Below are positions 33,872-44,798 of a stretch of 64,000 bases of DNA, one piece after another. Both the position numbers and the translations under genes were made by a program. Under the pieces are notes generated by a model. It worked only from the letters and a program-made list of their open reading frames with translations, ran no database searches and was not told where the DNA came from. Each line of letters starts with the position of its first letter. The stretch's first letter is position 1. Origin of the DNA: Dactylis glomerata (taxonomy: Eukaryota; Streptophyta; Magnoliopsida; Poales; Poaceae); assembly GCA_007115705.1 (NCBI GenBank), contig QXEO01000247.1, positions 12,342,253 through 12,406,252 of the forward strand, read 5' to 3'.

Positions 33872-35837
33872 GAAGAGTTTCGCAGCATAGAAAACACAAA
33901 TTTTCCTACAAAGATGAACAAGAACAAGCCAAGATCTGATCTACGAGATGCAAAACAACGAGCGAGAGAGATTAGATCTATATACCCTTCTAGATCGCAC
34001 AGCGGAAACGTTCAGATGAACGTGGTCGGCGTAGTCGTACTAGCGTCCCCTCCTCGCGATCCGATCCGATCCAAGCGCCACAACGGGCGGCGCCTCCGAG
34101 CGTTACACACGTACAGCGCAACGACGACTCCTCCTTCCTCCTCGGTCTAGCAAGGTGCGGTGGAGTGGTAGATGGGATCAGCAGCACGACGGCGTGGTGC
34201 TTATGGTGGAGAGTATCTGCGGACAGGGCTTCGCCTACACGCATGAGGTGGAAGAAGTTTGGCAAAAGACTAGTCAAACTAGGGCTAGAGGAGAGACAGC
34301 AGACACACGGTGGCTGAACCAATTCGTCCGTCCGCGTCCTGGTCCGGTGCTCCCTTTTTATAGCCACATCGATATGTAGCTTGGAGTACGGGGCAAGAAG
34401 CAGCGAACCACATCGAACCGATCTGCCTCTTACCGTCTGCCTCAATCGAATCGAGCAACGGCCGCCTGGGGCGATCGCCCCTGGCTCGGCGCTGCGGCCT
34501 GGCGCAGGAGCAGATCGACCTCCTGGCGTGCGACCAGGCCCAGGCAAACTGGCGGCCCAGCAGGCCCAGCCGGGTGCGCGACCTGCGCGGCCCAGTAGGC
34601 CTGGAGGCGGGAGCGGCCCATGCGATCTGGTCGCCCAGCCGGTCAACGGCCCAGCGACCTGGGCGCAGCAGGTAAGTGCCCCGCCCGGGGCGGGTGGGCT
34701 GGTGGCCCAGCCGGCCGGCCCATGCGCCTCGCCCCCTTTTCCTTTTCCTTTTCTTTTGCCTTTTTCCTTTTTGCCTTTTTAAAAGTTTGTCTAGATGAAC
34801 TATCAAATTGGTCCATTAGTAAAACTTTTCGCGGACTATATTTTAGCCCTATTTATTTCCAATAAATAAATATATGTATTAACATTTATTAATTCAATTA
34901 ATTAGTAAATCATTAATCTCTTCCCAGAACAAATCCGCAACTCTCCGAAACAATTTCCATAAATCCCGAAACTACCCTAGCGTCGATGAGCGTTAAGTAT
35001 GTGACCCTACGGGTTCGAGAATGTGCGGATATGATCATCATCAATAATCAATAGCGGGATCTGGAAATCCATATCGACTCCCACACATTCAACGAAGATC
35101 ATTATCGGTGAACCACGATGTCAGGATTCAATTAATCCCGTATACAAATTCCTTTGTCTCGCGATGTTTTGCTCGCCCGAGATTCAATCGTCGGTATCGC
35201 CATACCTAGTTCAATCTCGTTCATGACAAGTACTCTTTACTCGTTCCGCAATCCAATATCACCCTGTGATTAAACTCATTAATCACGTGTTTGCAAACGG
35301 TGTATGATATTGATTACCGAGTGGGCCCGGAGTATATCTCTCCGACATGGGAGGGACAAATTCCATCTCGATACATACAACCCAACGAGTACTTTCCGAT
35401 CACCTGAGAGACACCTTTATGATCACCCTTTCATAGGATGACGTTTGATGACCTCAAATCTCTCTTCCGGTACTAGGGAGTGGCATTATCTCATGGTCTA
35501 AGGAATAGGATACTGACATAGGAAAAGCTACGCAATTGTGAACACAATGACACGATCTAATTACTGTGCTTAATTGGGTATGTCCATCATATCATTCTCC
35601 TAATGACATGACCTCGTTATTAATCGACAACTCATGTCTATGGTTAGGAAACCTTAACCATCATTAATCAATGAGCTAGTCTAGTAGAGGCATACTAGGG
35701 ACACGGTGTTGTTCATAAACCACACAAGTATTAATGTTTCCACTTAATACAATTCTAGCATAGAATATAAACATTATCATGACTAAGAAATATGATAATA
35801 ACAATATTATTATTGCCTCTAGGGCATATTTCCTTCA
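33872..35837 (-). repeat. Copia 5' LTR, complete (1966 bp)
   Basis: On the minus strand it begins TGAAGGAAATATGCC at 35837 and ends CTCTTCA at 33872, with a TGAAG/CTTCA terminal inverted repeat. It is internally GC-rich at about 34380-34740 and AT-rich at 34780-34920. It supplies the ~422-bp LTR end that is missing in the partner at 9805. Confidence 0.88.
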
Positions 35838-36266
35838 AAAATCACCATTAGTGGTGAAACTTTTCATGCTCGTTGTGATATTATGTCTGAATTTTGTCTT
35901 ATGCCAAAGGATGTTTATGAATCTTTGAGTCTTTGGAAACTTTCTGAGGGAGGAGAAGAAATTTCTCTTACTAATAATACCACAATATTTCCCGTTGGAA
36001 TAGCTGAAGGAGTGTATACAAAAGTCCTAGGAAAAATGGTATCTACTAATTATCTTGTTATTGAATGTGTAGGAAAAGGACAAATCACGCTTGGAAGGCC
36101 TCTACTGAAGCTCCTGGGCGCCATTATAGATGTGCGAAAAGGCACCATAAGATTCATCTCTCCACCTTGCAATAATCATGTGTTCCCTAAAGTTAAGAGC
36201 AAAGGTAAGATAGGAATGCGTAAGGCACCCGTTGACCCTAATGCTTCATCACTTGATATTACTTGA
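35838..36266 (+). pseudogene. P2 aspartic protease fragment
   Basis: The frame is open from the Copia LTR edge (35838) to the stop at 36266. The active-site motif reads CDIMSEF: the Asp is kept but the Gly of D-(S/T/I/L)-G is replaced by Met. It ends with the LGRPLLKLLGAIIDVRKG flap-side motif and the terminal SSLDIT seen in A1. Gag is missing on the left, cut by the Copia insertion. This would have processed Gag; it is now a truncated fragment. Confidence 0.78.
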
Positions 36267-38135
36267 TTCGCACCTTTCTGCACCTAGCTCAAAGGCGTTA
36301 AAGAAAAGCACTCTTGGGAGATAACCCATTGTTTTACTTTCAGTTCTTTTTCTTTTATTTGAGTCTTGAAAGTTATTACTAATGTAATAACCGCTCCTTA
36401 TCCTTTTTATTTCGTTGTTGTGCCAAGAGAAACCTCTAATTTGAGTGAGGTAAGATTTGGGGATGTTGCTGTCCTGAAACAGATTTCGGTGCTGCACCGT
36501 AAAAATTCGTGAAAATTCTCAGAATATCTTTTTGACCTGAGATTTCTTATGCATAAGACCCAGGTTATATCCAAACTTTTATTAGTTTTACACTTTTTGA
36601 TTTGAGCAACAGAAAACTCTCGAAAAAATCGACCTTTGTTAGCTGTTCTGTTTTGACAGATTTCTGCCACTATTTGTGTTTGCCTCTCGATCGCTTTCTT
36701 TTTGAGTTCTTTTGATCACGGAACTTTTTGGGAAGTTGCTACAGTAGTATATGCTTTATATGTGGTGGCTTTGAGTTGAAATCTGAACCAAAAAGGGTTG
36801 ATTCATTATTATGCTTACACTAATGTTGCTAATAGAATTGTGTTGAGTTTTGTATGAAGGAAGTTTTCAAGTGTAGGGATTGGAGAATGATGAGATGAGT
36901 TGAAGAATGGACAAAAGCTCAAGCTTGGGGATGCCCTACGAACCCCAAGAAATATCCAAGAGGTACAAGCATCAAAGCTTGGGGATGCCCCCGAGGCACC
37001 CCTTCTTCATCGGCAAAAATCAGGTCACCTTTCAAAGCACTATATTTTTATTGCTTCATGCACTATGCGTTTTTCTTGGAGCGTCTTTACTTTAGTTTTC
37101 AGTTTTGTTTTGTTTTGTTTGCTGCAATAAATGGTTGGACCCCAACAAATTTCTTTTGAAGAAGTTGTCTTTCTTTTCATTTGCCAAGAACACTCCGTTT
37201 TTCACTCTTATCGTTCAATGAGTGTTCTCTTTTTCTAGAACTGCGTTTAGCTTTCATTTTTCGCCTTGATTTTTGTTCAGATATTCTTATATATTTATAT
37301 CAAGGTGTATTTTGACCTCTGGTCCATATTGGTATTCATCAAAAAAGTTATTTCAAAAAAGGTTCGAATGGTGTTGGAAAAGAGAAAAAGTTTCATGCAA
37401 AAAAGTGGTACAAAAAGGAGCTTGTTTAGACTGTGGCTTAGAATTTTTCATGTTGTGCTTGATGTCATTTTGATAGTATGTTTAGTGATTTTTGCTGTAG
37501 CATGACTTGTCTCAAATGACTGAGATTGCTTAATGAGCCTTTGAAAAAATCATGCGTTATTTTTATTATTTGGAAGCATTAATTTGGTTTTCTCCTTGAT
37601 GCTTTATTTGGGTTGACTTGGCGCATGCTTACACATGTTTGACTTATACAAAGTCGCCATAAGCCTTTATGATCATTTAGTTTTTGACTTTTGATGCCAT
37701 CTTATGCTTCTCTTAATGATGTTTTGTCGCTATGCATGATTATGGCCATTATTGCTCTCTTAGTTGGTCGCTCCCAGTCTTTTGCTAGCCCTCATTTTGT
37801 ACTGAGCATGAGCTCTACTCGTGCATCCAACTCCCAAAAACCAAGTTCTGCCGATGTGTCCACTATAAATTCCTATGCATGGTATTTGCAAGCCATTCCA
37901 AGTAAATTTTCATGTGCTACCTTTCAAAAAACCTTCAAAATACTTCTCGTTTTGTGACACTGTTTTCAGCTCATGGGGACGTAGTGGTCAGATTTGCAAT
38001 CTTCCATATTATTTATTCCAAAAATAAAAAAAAAAGAAAAGAAAAAAGGCACTCCTCCATGGTATGTGAATATTGGTGGGCACCTGATGGAATCGGTTAG
38101 CCATGGTTTGAGAAAGGAAAAAGGTGGGAGAAGTG
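36267..38135 (+). mobile_element. P2 non-coding 3' module, first part
   Basis: Collinear with 5279-7000 of P1, including AAGAAAAGCACTCTTGGG after the stop and the AAGCTTGGGGATGCCC repeats near 36921 and 36977. It then diverges into the CCATGGTTTGAG region. No gene is supported. It stops at 38135 at the A3 insertion. Confidence 0.7.
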
Positions 38136-38726
38136 TGATATCGAGTAAATGACCGGCCCGTTGGGAACCCCAAGAGGAAGGTGTGATAAATATAGCAGCA
38201 AGATTTTCCCTCAGTATGAAACCAAAGTTTGTCGATCAGGAGAGGAAAGAGCTTCTGGACCCACCCGATCTTTGGGTCGACGGCGGCGGCGGATCGCGAT
38301 GTGTTCTGGAAAATTGATCAGGTCTTTAGGTTTTTCCCATCGGGGGGTCTTTATAGGCGAAGGGGCATCGTCAGGAGTGGACCGAGGCGGTCTCACACAT
38401 AGGGGGCGCGGCCAAGGCCTGGGCCGCGCCGCCCTGGTGTGTGGCCACCTCGTGGCCCCACTTCATCTCCTCTTTGGTTCTCTGGAAGCTTCGGTGAAAT
38501 TCTAGGCGACTGGCTTTGGTTTCGTCCAATTCCGAGAATATTTCCTGTGTAACTTTTCTAAAACACAAAAACAACAGAAAACAGGGAACTGGCACTGTGG
38601 CGACTTGTTAGTAGGTTAGTTCCGGAAAATGCATAAAAGTGCCACGAAGTATAACGAAACACTAAGCAAATGGTGTAAAAACAAGCATGGAGCATCAAAA
38701 ATTATGGATACGTCAGAGACGTATCA
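38136..38726 (-). repeat. A3 3' LTR with a 1044-bp internal deletion
   Basis: It matches both ends of the 42085-43719 LTR but lacks the segment equivalent to 42202-43245. The 6-bp sequence AAGAGC stands at both deletion edges in the intact LTR (42196-42201 and 43240-43245) and once here. The length difference (1635 minus 591) equals the deletion exactly. GC hairpin stems lie at 38405-38413 and 38422-38430. Confidence 0.88.
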
Positions 38727-41306
38727 GCATCCCCAAGCTTAACTCCTGCTCGTCCTCGAGTAGGTAAGTGATAACAAAATAAATAATTTTTGAGGTGACA
38801 TGCACCTACACAATCTTGATCATCTATGTAAGCGTTGTGCGCTGGGATCAAAAGAACTTAAAACATGGGCATTAAAGACATAATCTTGATAGAAGAACTT
38901 AGCAACCATGTTATAACATGAAAATGAACACAAACAAAAGATTATAAAAATGAAACAATGAAAGTCAGACGTGTGTTCAAATCATAAGGAAACACATACA
39001 AATGGTTTTCAGCTTGTCCTTCATGAGAGAGAGCAAAACATAAATGCATAGAACACCATTAAGTTTTAAGAGAGTGACTAGATACAAGTAATTTAAGAAC
39101 AAGTGAAACCAACAATATGAATCAATCAATGAAAACTTTGGGACAATGCACATTATACTCAGAATGACAACTATGCTCTCTTAATGGTGCATAAAGATAG
39201 AAGGTGGTGACTCAACATAAAAGTAAAAGAAAGGCCCTTCGCGGAGGGAAGCAGTGATTAAACATGTGCTAGAACTTTTCATTTGCAAAACAGAGAGATA
39301 AAAATTGGGTTTTGAGAGGTGGTTGTTTTTTGTCAATGACTAGCAATGGGGTTCTTACTATCTTCCATACAAAAATGAAGCAAGTTTTTGAGAGAGAGAG
39401 ATTGGCACTTTTGTGCTCTTTTATAAAGCTTGGCACTCCTCCCCACCTTTTTTACTTTCTCAAACCATGGCTAACCGATTCCATCGGGTGCCCACCAACA
39501 TTCACATACCATGGAGGAGTGCCTTTTTTCTTTTCTTTTTTCTCTTTTTTTTTCTTTTTGGAATAAGCAATATGGAAGATAGCAAATCCGACCACTACGT
39601 CCCCATGAGCTGAAAACAGTGTCACAAAATGAGAAGTGTTTTGAAGGTTTTTGAAAGGTAGCACATGAAAATTTACTTGGAATGGCTTACAAATACCATG
39701 CGTAGGGATTTATAGTGGACTCAATGGCAAACTTGGTTTTTAGGAGTTGGATGCACGAGTAGAGCTCATACTCAGTACAAAATGAAGGCTAGCAAAAGAC
39801 TGGGAGTGACCAACTAAGAGAGCAATAACGGCCATAATCATGCAAAGCGACATTAAAAGAAGCATAAGATGGCATCAAAAGTCAAAAACTAAATGATCAT
39901 AGAGGCTATTGGCGACTTTGTAAGAGTCTAACATGTGTGAGCATGCGCCAAGTCAACCCAAAAAAGCATCAAGGAGAAAACCAAAATAATGCTTCCAAAC
40001 AATGAAAACAACGCATGATTTTTTCAAAGGCTCATTAAGCAATCTCAGTTATTTGAGACAAGTCATGCTACAGCAAAACCACTAAGCATACTATCAACAA
40101 GACATCAAGCACGACATGCAAAAGCCTAAGCCGCAGTCTACACAAGCTCCTTCTTGTACCACTTTTTTGCATAAAGCTTTTTCTCTTTTCCAACACCATT
40201 CAAACTTTTTATAAACACCTCTTTTGATGAAAACCAATAAATATCAGAGGCAAAAATACACCTTGATGAAAAGATATAACAAGATCTGAATGCATATCAA
40301 GGCGAAAATCGAAAGCTAAACGCAGTTCTAGAAAAAGAGAACACTCGTTGAAACGAATAGAGTGAAAAATGGAGTGTTCTTGGCAAATGAAAAGCAAGGC
40401 AACTTCTCCAAAAGAAATTTGTTGGGGTCCAACCATTTATTGTAGCAAACAAAACTAAACTGAACTGAAAACTAAAAATAACTCACGCTCCAAGAAAAAC
40501 GCATAATGCATGAAGCAATAAAAATATAGTGTCTTGAAAGGTGACCTGATTTTTGCCGATGAAGAAGGGGTGCCTCGGGGGCATCCCCAAGCTTTGACGC
40601 TTGTACTTCTTGGATATTTCTTGGGGTCATGCATAGGCATCCCCAAGCTTCAGCTTTTTTCCATTCTTCAACTCATCTCATCACTCTCAGATCCCTACAC
40701 TTGAAAACTTCCTTCATACAAAACTAAACACAAATCTATTAGCAACATTAGTGTAAGCATAACATAGAATCAACCTCTTTTTGCTTCAGGTTTCAACCTA
40801 AAACCACCACATATAAAGCATATACTACTGTAGCAACTTCCCCAAAAGTTTCGTGATCAAAAGAACTAAAAAAGAAAGCGATAAAGCGGCAAACACAAAT
40901 ATTGGCAGAAATCTGTCAAAACAGAACAACTGACAAAGGTCGAATTTTTGAGGGGTTTTCTCTTGCTCAAATCAAAAAGTGTTAAACTAATGAAAGTTTG
41001 GATATAACCTGGGGCATATTCACAAGAAATTTTAGGTCCGAAAGATATACAGAGATTTTTCACGAATTTTTACGGTGCAGCACCGAAAATTGTTTCAGGA
41101 CAGCAACATCTCCAAATCTTACTTCGCTCAAATTAGAGGCTTCTCTTGGCACAACAATGAAATAAAAAGGATAAGGAGAGGTCATTACAGTAGTAATAAC
41201 TTCCAAGACTCAAATAAAAGAAAAAAAACTGAATGTAAAAACATTGGGTTATCTCTCAAGAGTGCTTTTCTTTAACGCGTTTGAGCTAGGCGCAGAAAAT
41301 TGCGAA
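38727..41306 (-). mobile_element. A3 non-coding 3' module
   Basis: Collinear on the minus strand with the modules of P1 and A1, from the polypurine tract (AGTTAAGCTTGGGGATGC) to the AAGCACTCTTGAGAGATAACCC segment near 41245-41272. It contains pyrimidine-rich runs at about 39526-39560. No gene is supported. Confidence 0.7.
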
Positions 41307-41900
41307 TCAAGTAACATCAAGAGAGGCATTAAGATCCATTGAAGAGGTCTTCTCAATAAGGCATTGTATTTTATCCACATAAGTTTTTGAAGACCCTTTG
41401 TGATCACGCTTTGGTTCACTCAAATCACTAAAAAAAAAATTGGGACAGATCCAATCAAAATTATTTTCAAAAGCTTCATGCAATCCCAAGAGTTTGATAG
41501 GTATAGGTATCTCAGTTCCTTCATTGTTTGTACTAATAACCTTTATAGGTGAACCCATCTTATTAAAGCGCTTAAGAACTTTCCTAGCTTCAATGGCAAC
41601 ATCTCTAAATTCTAAGCGCAAAGTTTCCAAGATAAAAGCTTTCTTTTCAGGATCCTCAATTTCATGAAGCTTAAGGAACATGTGTTGCATAAAAGGATTA
41701 AGGCTAGCGAACCTAGCTTCCAACATGTGAATTAAATAAGCAGAAGCAACTTCAATACTAGGGGCAAGCTCAACCAAAGACTTTTCCTCAACTTCTTTAT
41801 GCATACTAATATGATTAAAGAACTCATCAATGTTACTTTTTCCAATAATTGAACCACTACCTATTGAGAGGTCCTCCAAAACATACTTAGGGAACAACAT
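41307..41900 (-). CDS. Unknown 197-aa cargo ORF of element A3
   Basis: I do not recognise this protein. The likely start is the ATG at 41900 (MLFPKYVLEDLS); the frame is open further upstream into the leader and primer-binding site. It is predicted to be helical and charged, with FMQHMFLKLHEIEDPEKKAFILETLRL in the middle and a Ser/Lys-rich end. The C-terminus SLDVT resembles the SSLDIT ending of the protease ORFs of A1 and P2. It could therefore be the heavily altered tail of an ancestral gag-PR ORF or an unrelated cargo ORF. It lacks the protease Asp motif and Gag core. Confidence 0.55.
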   Translation of the reverse strand: MLFPKYVLEDLSIGSGSIIGKSNIDEFFNHISMHKEVEEKSLVELAPSIEVASAYLIHMLEARFASLNPFMQHMFLKLHEIEDPEKKAFILETLRLEFRDVAIEARKVLKRFNKMGSPIKVISTNNEGTEIPIPIKLLGLHEAFENNFDWICPNFFFSDLSEPKRDHKGSSKTYVDKIQCLIEKTSSMDLNASLDVT

Positions 41901-42053
41901 AATGACTAATAGTAAAGAAATAACAACTACCAAGGATTCTAATTTTTTTGGGTTTTTGATAAAACGATGCAAGTAAAAATAAAGTAAAACAAAACTTAAA
42001 ACAAAGTAAAGGATGTGCGTGCGAAAAACTCCCCTCTTAGAAGTCTTCTTTTT

Positions 42054-42073
42054 CCTCCCCGGCAACGGCGCCA
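42054..42073 (-). promoter_or_regulatory. A3 primer-binding site
   Basis: The minus strand reads TGGCGCCGTTGCCGGGGAGG after TTTTC, 11 bp inside the LTR end at 42085. Confidence 0.82.
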
Positions 42074-42084
42074 GAAAATATGGT

Positions 42085-43719
42085 TGATGCCGAGTAAATG
42101 ACCAGCCCGTTGGGAACCCCAAGAGGAAGGTGTGATGAATATAGCAGCAAGATTTTCCCTCAGTATGAAACCAAGGTTTGTCGATCAGGAGAGGAAAGAG
42201 CCAAACGACTGAAGGTGATGCCCACTAGCTTGCGACAGCTCCGGACAATTTATAAGGCGCCTCGTCCAGGCTTTGCTTTGCGAGTGGCAATGTGGAACCT
42301 GCACACAACACAACCAAATACTTTGTTCCCAACTTACGATGAGGTTGTCAATCTCACCGGTTTGCTTGAAACAAAGGGTATGAGCGTATCGAGTGGAAAG
42401 TGATAATAGTATGCGAGTAAAGTAAACAGTGCGAGTAAAGTAAACAGGTGATAGCAATATAAAGGAAATAGGACCGGGGTCCACAGTTCACTAGTGGTGT
42501 CTCTCCATAAGATAAAATAATACATGCTGGGTAAACAAATTACAGTTGGGCAATTGATAGAATAAAGACAACGTGCATATGATGAGAGGATCACTATGAG
42601 ATTTACTCTGGGCATTACAACAAGATACATAGACCGCCATCCAACTGCATCTATGACTAATAATCCACTCACGGGGATATCATCCGAACAACCCATGAGT
42701 ATTAAGTTGCGAACAACAGATAACTGCATTAAGCAAAGTGTGTAATGTAAACAAAGCATATGCCCTCGAGCATATGAATGTTGTTTTCCCCCTAGTAGCA
42801 ACAGCACATCTACCACCTTAGAGGTTTCTGTCACTCCCCCAGATTAAATAGAGGCATGAACCCACTATCGAGCATAAATACCCCCTCTTGGAGTCACTAG
42901 CAACTACTCGGCCAAGATAGCTACTAACAACGGAGAGCATGCAAGATCATAAACAACATAGAGATAACATAAGATAAATTTCAGTATATCAACTCAAGCA
43001 TAACACCAATATTCATCGGATCCCAACAAACCAAACATGTAGAATTACATAATGGTGATCTCAATCATGTAGGGCAGCTCATGAGATCTAAACATGATGC
43101 ACATGGTGGAGAAGACAACCATCTAGCTACTGCTATGGACCCATAGTCCAAGGTAGACTACTCACTCATCGCTCCGGAGGCAAGCATGGCGATGAAGAAG
43201 ACCTCCGATGGCGATTCCCCTCTCCGGCAGGGTGCCGGGAAGAGCTTCTGGACCCTCCCGATCTTTGGGTCAACGACGGCGGCGGATCGTGATGTGTTCT
43301 GGAAAATTGATCAGGTCTTAAGGTTTTTCCCATCGGGGGGTCTTTATAGGCGAAGGGGCATCGTCAGGAGTGGACCGAGGCGGTCTCACACATAGGGGGT
43401 GCGGCCAGGGCCTGGGCCGCACCACCCTGGTGTGTGGCCACCTCGTGGACCCACTCTGTCTCCTCTTTAGTTCTCTGGAAGCTTCGGTGAAATTATAGGC
43501 GACTGGCTTTGGTTTCGTCCAATTTCGAGAATATTTCCTGTGTAACTTTTCTAAAACACAAAAATAGCAGAAAACAGGGAACTGGCACTGTGGTGACTTG
43601 TTAGTAGGTTAGTTCCAGAAAATGCATAAAAGTGCCACGAAGTGTAACGAAACACTAAGCAAATGGTGTAAAAACAAGCATGGAGCATCAAAAATTATGG
43701 ATACGTTGGAGACGTATCA
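42085..43719 (-). repeat. A3 5' LTR (1635 bp)
   Basis: On the minus strand it starts TGATACGTCTCCAACG and ends TACTCGGCATCA. It differs from the P1/A1 LTR at its end: it stops after a shared CCAACGGGCTGGTCATT segment and has no internal copy resembling the primer-binding site. It carries a 72-bp block at about 42221-42292 that the A1 LTR lacks. The GC hairpin is preserved with changes on both arms (43398-43406 and 43415-43423). Confidence 0.87.
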
Positions 43720-44426
43720 GAGTGCCAAGCTTTATAAAAGAGCACAAAAGTGCCAATCTCTCTCTCTCTCAAAAACTTGCTTCATTTTTGTATGGAAGAT
43801 AGTAAGAACCCCATTTCCAGTCGTTGACAAAGACAACCACCTCTCAAAACCCAATTTTTATCTCTCTGTTTTACAAATGAAAAGCTCTAGCACATGTTTA
43901 ATCACTGCTTCCCTCTGCGAAGGGTCTTTCTTTTACTTTTATGTTGAGTCTCCACCTTCTACCTTTATGCATCGTCTAAGAGAGCATAGTTGTCATTCTG
44001 AGTTTAATGTGCATAGTCCCAAAGTTTATCATTGATTGATTCATGATTTTGGTTCACTTGTTCTTAAATTATTTGTATCTAGTCACCCTCTTAAAACTTG
44101 AAGGTGTCCTATGCATTTATGTTTTGCTATTCCATGAAGGACAAGCTGAAAACCATTTGCTATGTTTTTCCATATGATTTAAACACACGTTTGACTTTCA
44201 TTGTTTCATTTTCATGATCTTTTGTTTGTGTTCTTTTTCATGTTATAACATGGTTGCAAAGTTTCTTCTATCAAGAATATGTCTTTCAAGCCCATGTTTT
44301 AAGTTCTTTTGATCCCAGCACTCAATGCTTACATAGATGATCAAGATTGTGTTGGTGCATGTCACCTCACAAATTATTCTTTTGTTATCACTTACCTACT
44401 CGAGGACGAGCAGGAGTTAAGCTTGG
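43720..44426 (+). mobile_element. P2 non-coding 3' module, second part
   Basis: Resumes P2 after A3 with GAGTGCCAAGC and continues to the polypurine-like GAGCAGGAGTTAAGCTTGG. A CT-repeat run lies near 43756-43770. No gene is supported. It is cut at 44426 by the Tat element. Confidence 0.72.
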
Positions 44427-44761
44427 TGACAAGGGTATAGTTAATAGAGCCCGTTAGTTGAGTACCCCTGAGTCCCGTTGAGCTAGGCCCAATTGTAATG
44501 ATAGTCGAATACGAGTCTTTACCGTATGTCGATATTGTAATCTGTATCGGACCCTACCCGATCCTCGAGACCTGGCCACCTATATATAGGGTCCAGGAGG
44601 GGACGGTGTAGGGCAGATTGAAAGCAAGCCAGGTTGAACACCCAAGTTTACTTTAGATACACACCTATTTTGACTAACTTTACCTTCGAGTTCATCCGAC
44701 GCCCTATCTCCCCGATCCTAAGTCCTTCATCTAGGACATTTGTCGAGTTAACCCCTCGTCA
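44427..44761 (+). repeat. Tat element 5' LTR (335 bp)
   Basis: It starts TGACAAGGGTATAG and ends CCCCTCGTCA, so TG...CA. A TATA box (TATATATAG, 44581-44589) implies that transcription starts near 44610. It is identical to 53113-53447 except at about four positions. Confidence 0.93.
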
Positions 44762-44763
44762 AT

Positions 44764-44780
44764 TGGCGCCGACCGTGGGG
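44764..44780 (+). promoter_or_regulatory. Tat element primer-binding site
   Basis: TGGCGCCGACCGTGGGG, two bases after the 5' LTR end. Confidence 0.82.
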
Positions 44781-44798
44781 ACCTTGGGCGTTGGAATC

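Larger units (their letters stand above)
9805..35837 (-). mobile_element. Angela/WIS-like Copia element carrying nested insertions
   Basis: The minus-strand order from the right is 5' LTR (33872-35837), tRNA-Met primer-binding site (33859-33870), leader and gag-proximal remnants (31720-33871), the nested A2 insertion (13891-31719), degraded pol (11348-13890), polypurine tract and a partial 3' LTR (9805-11347). The LTR starts TGAAGGAAATATGCCCTAGAGG, closely like the Angela/WIS LTRs of Triticeae. The element measures about 8.2 kb without insertions. Its coding region is heavily decayed. The two LTRs differ at roughly 50 of 1544 aligned positions by eye (about 3.2%), making this the oldest of the three nested layers here. 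Confidence 0.85.
38136..43719 (-). mobile_element. A3: Athila-type non-autonomous element inserted in P2
   Basis: LTRs at 42085-43719 (5', 1635 bp) and 38136-38726 (3', 591 bp after an internal deletion). The flanking host bases AAGTG (38131-38135) and GAGTG (43720-43724) form a TSD with one substitution. The internal region has a primer-binding site, one unknown ORF (41307-41900) and the shared 3' module. There is no gag, protease or pol. About 28 LTR differences over 591 aligned bases by eye (about 4.7%) make it the oldest datable insertion here. Confidence 0.85.
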
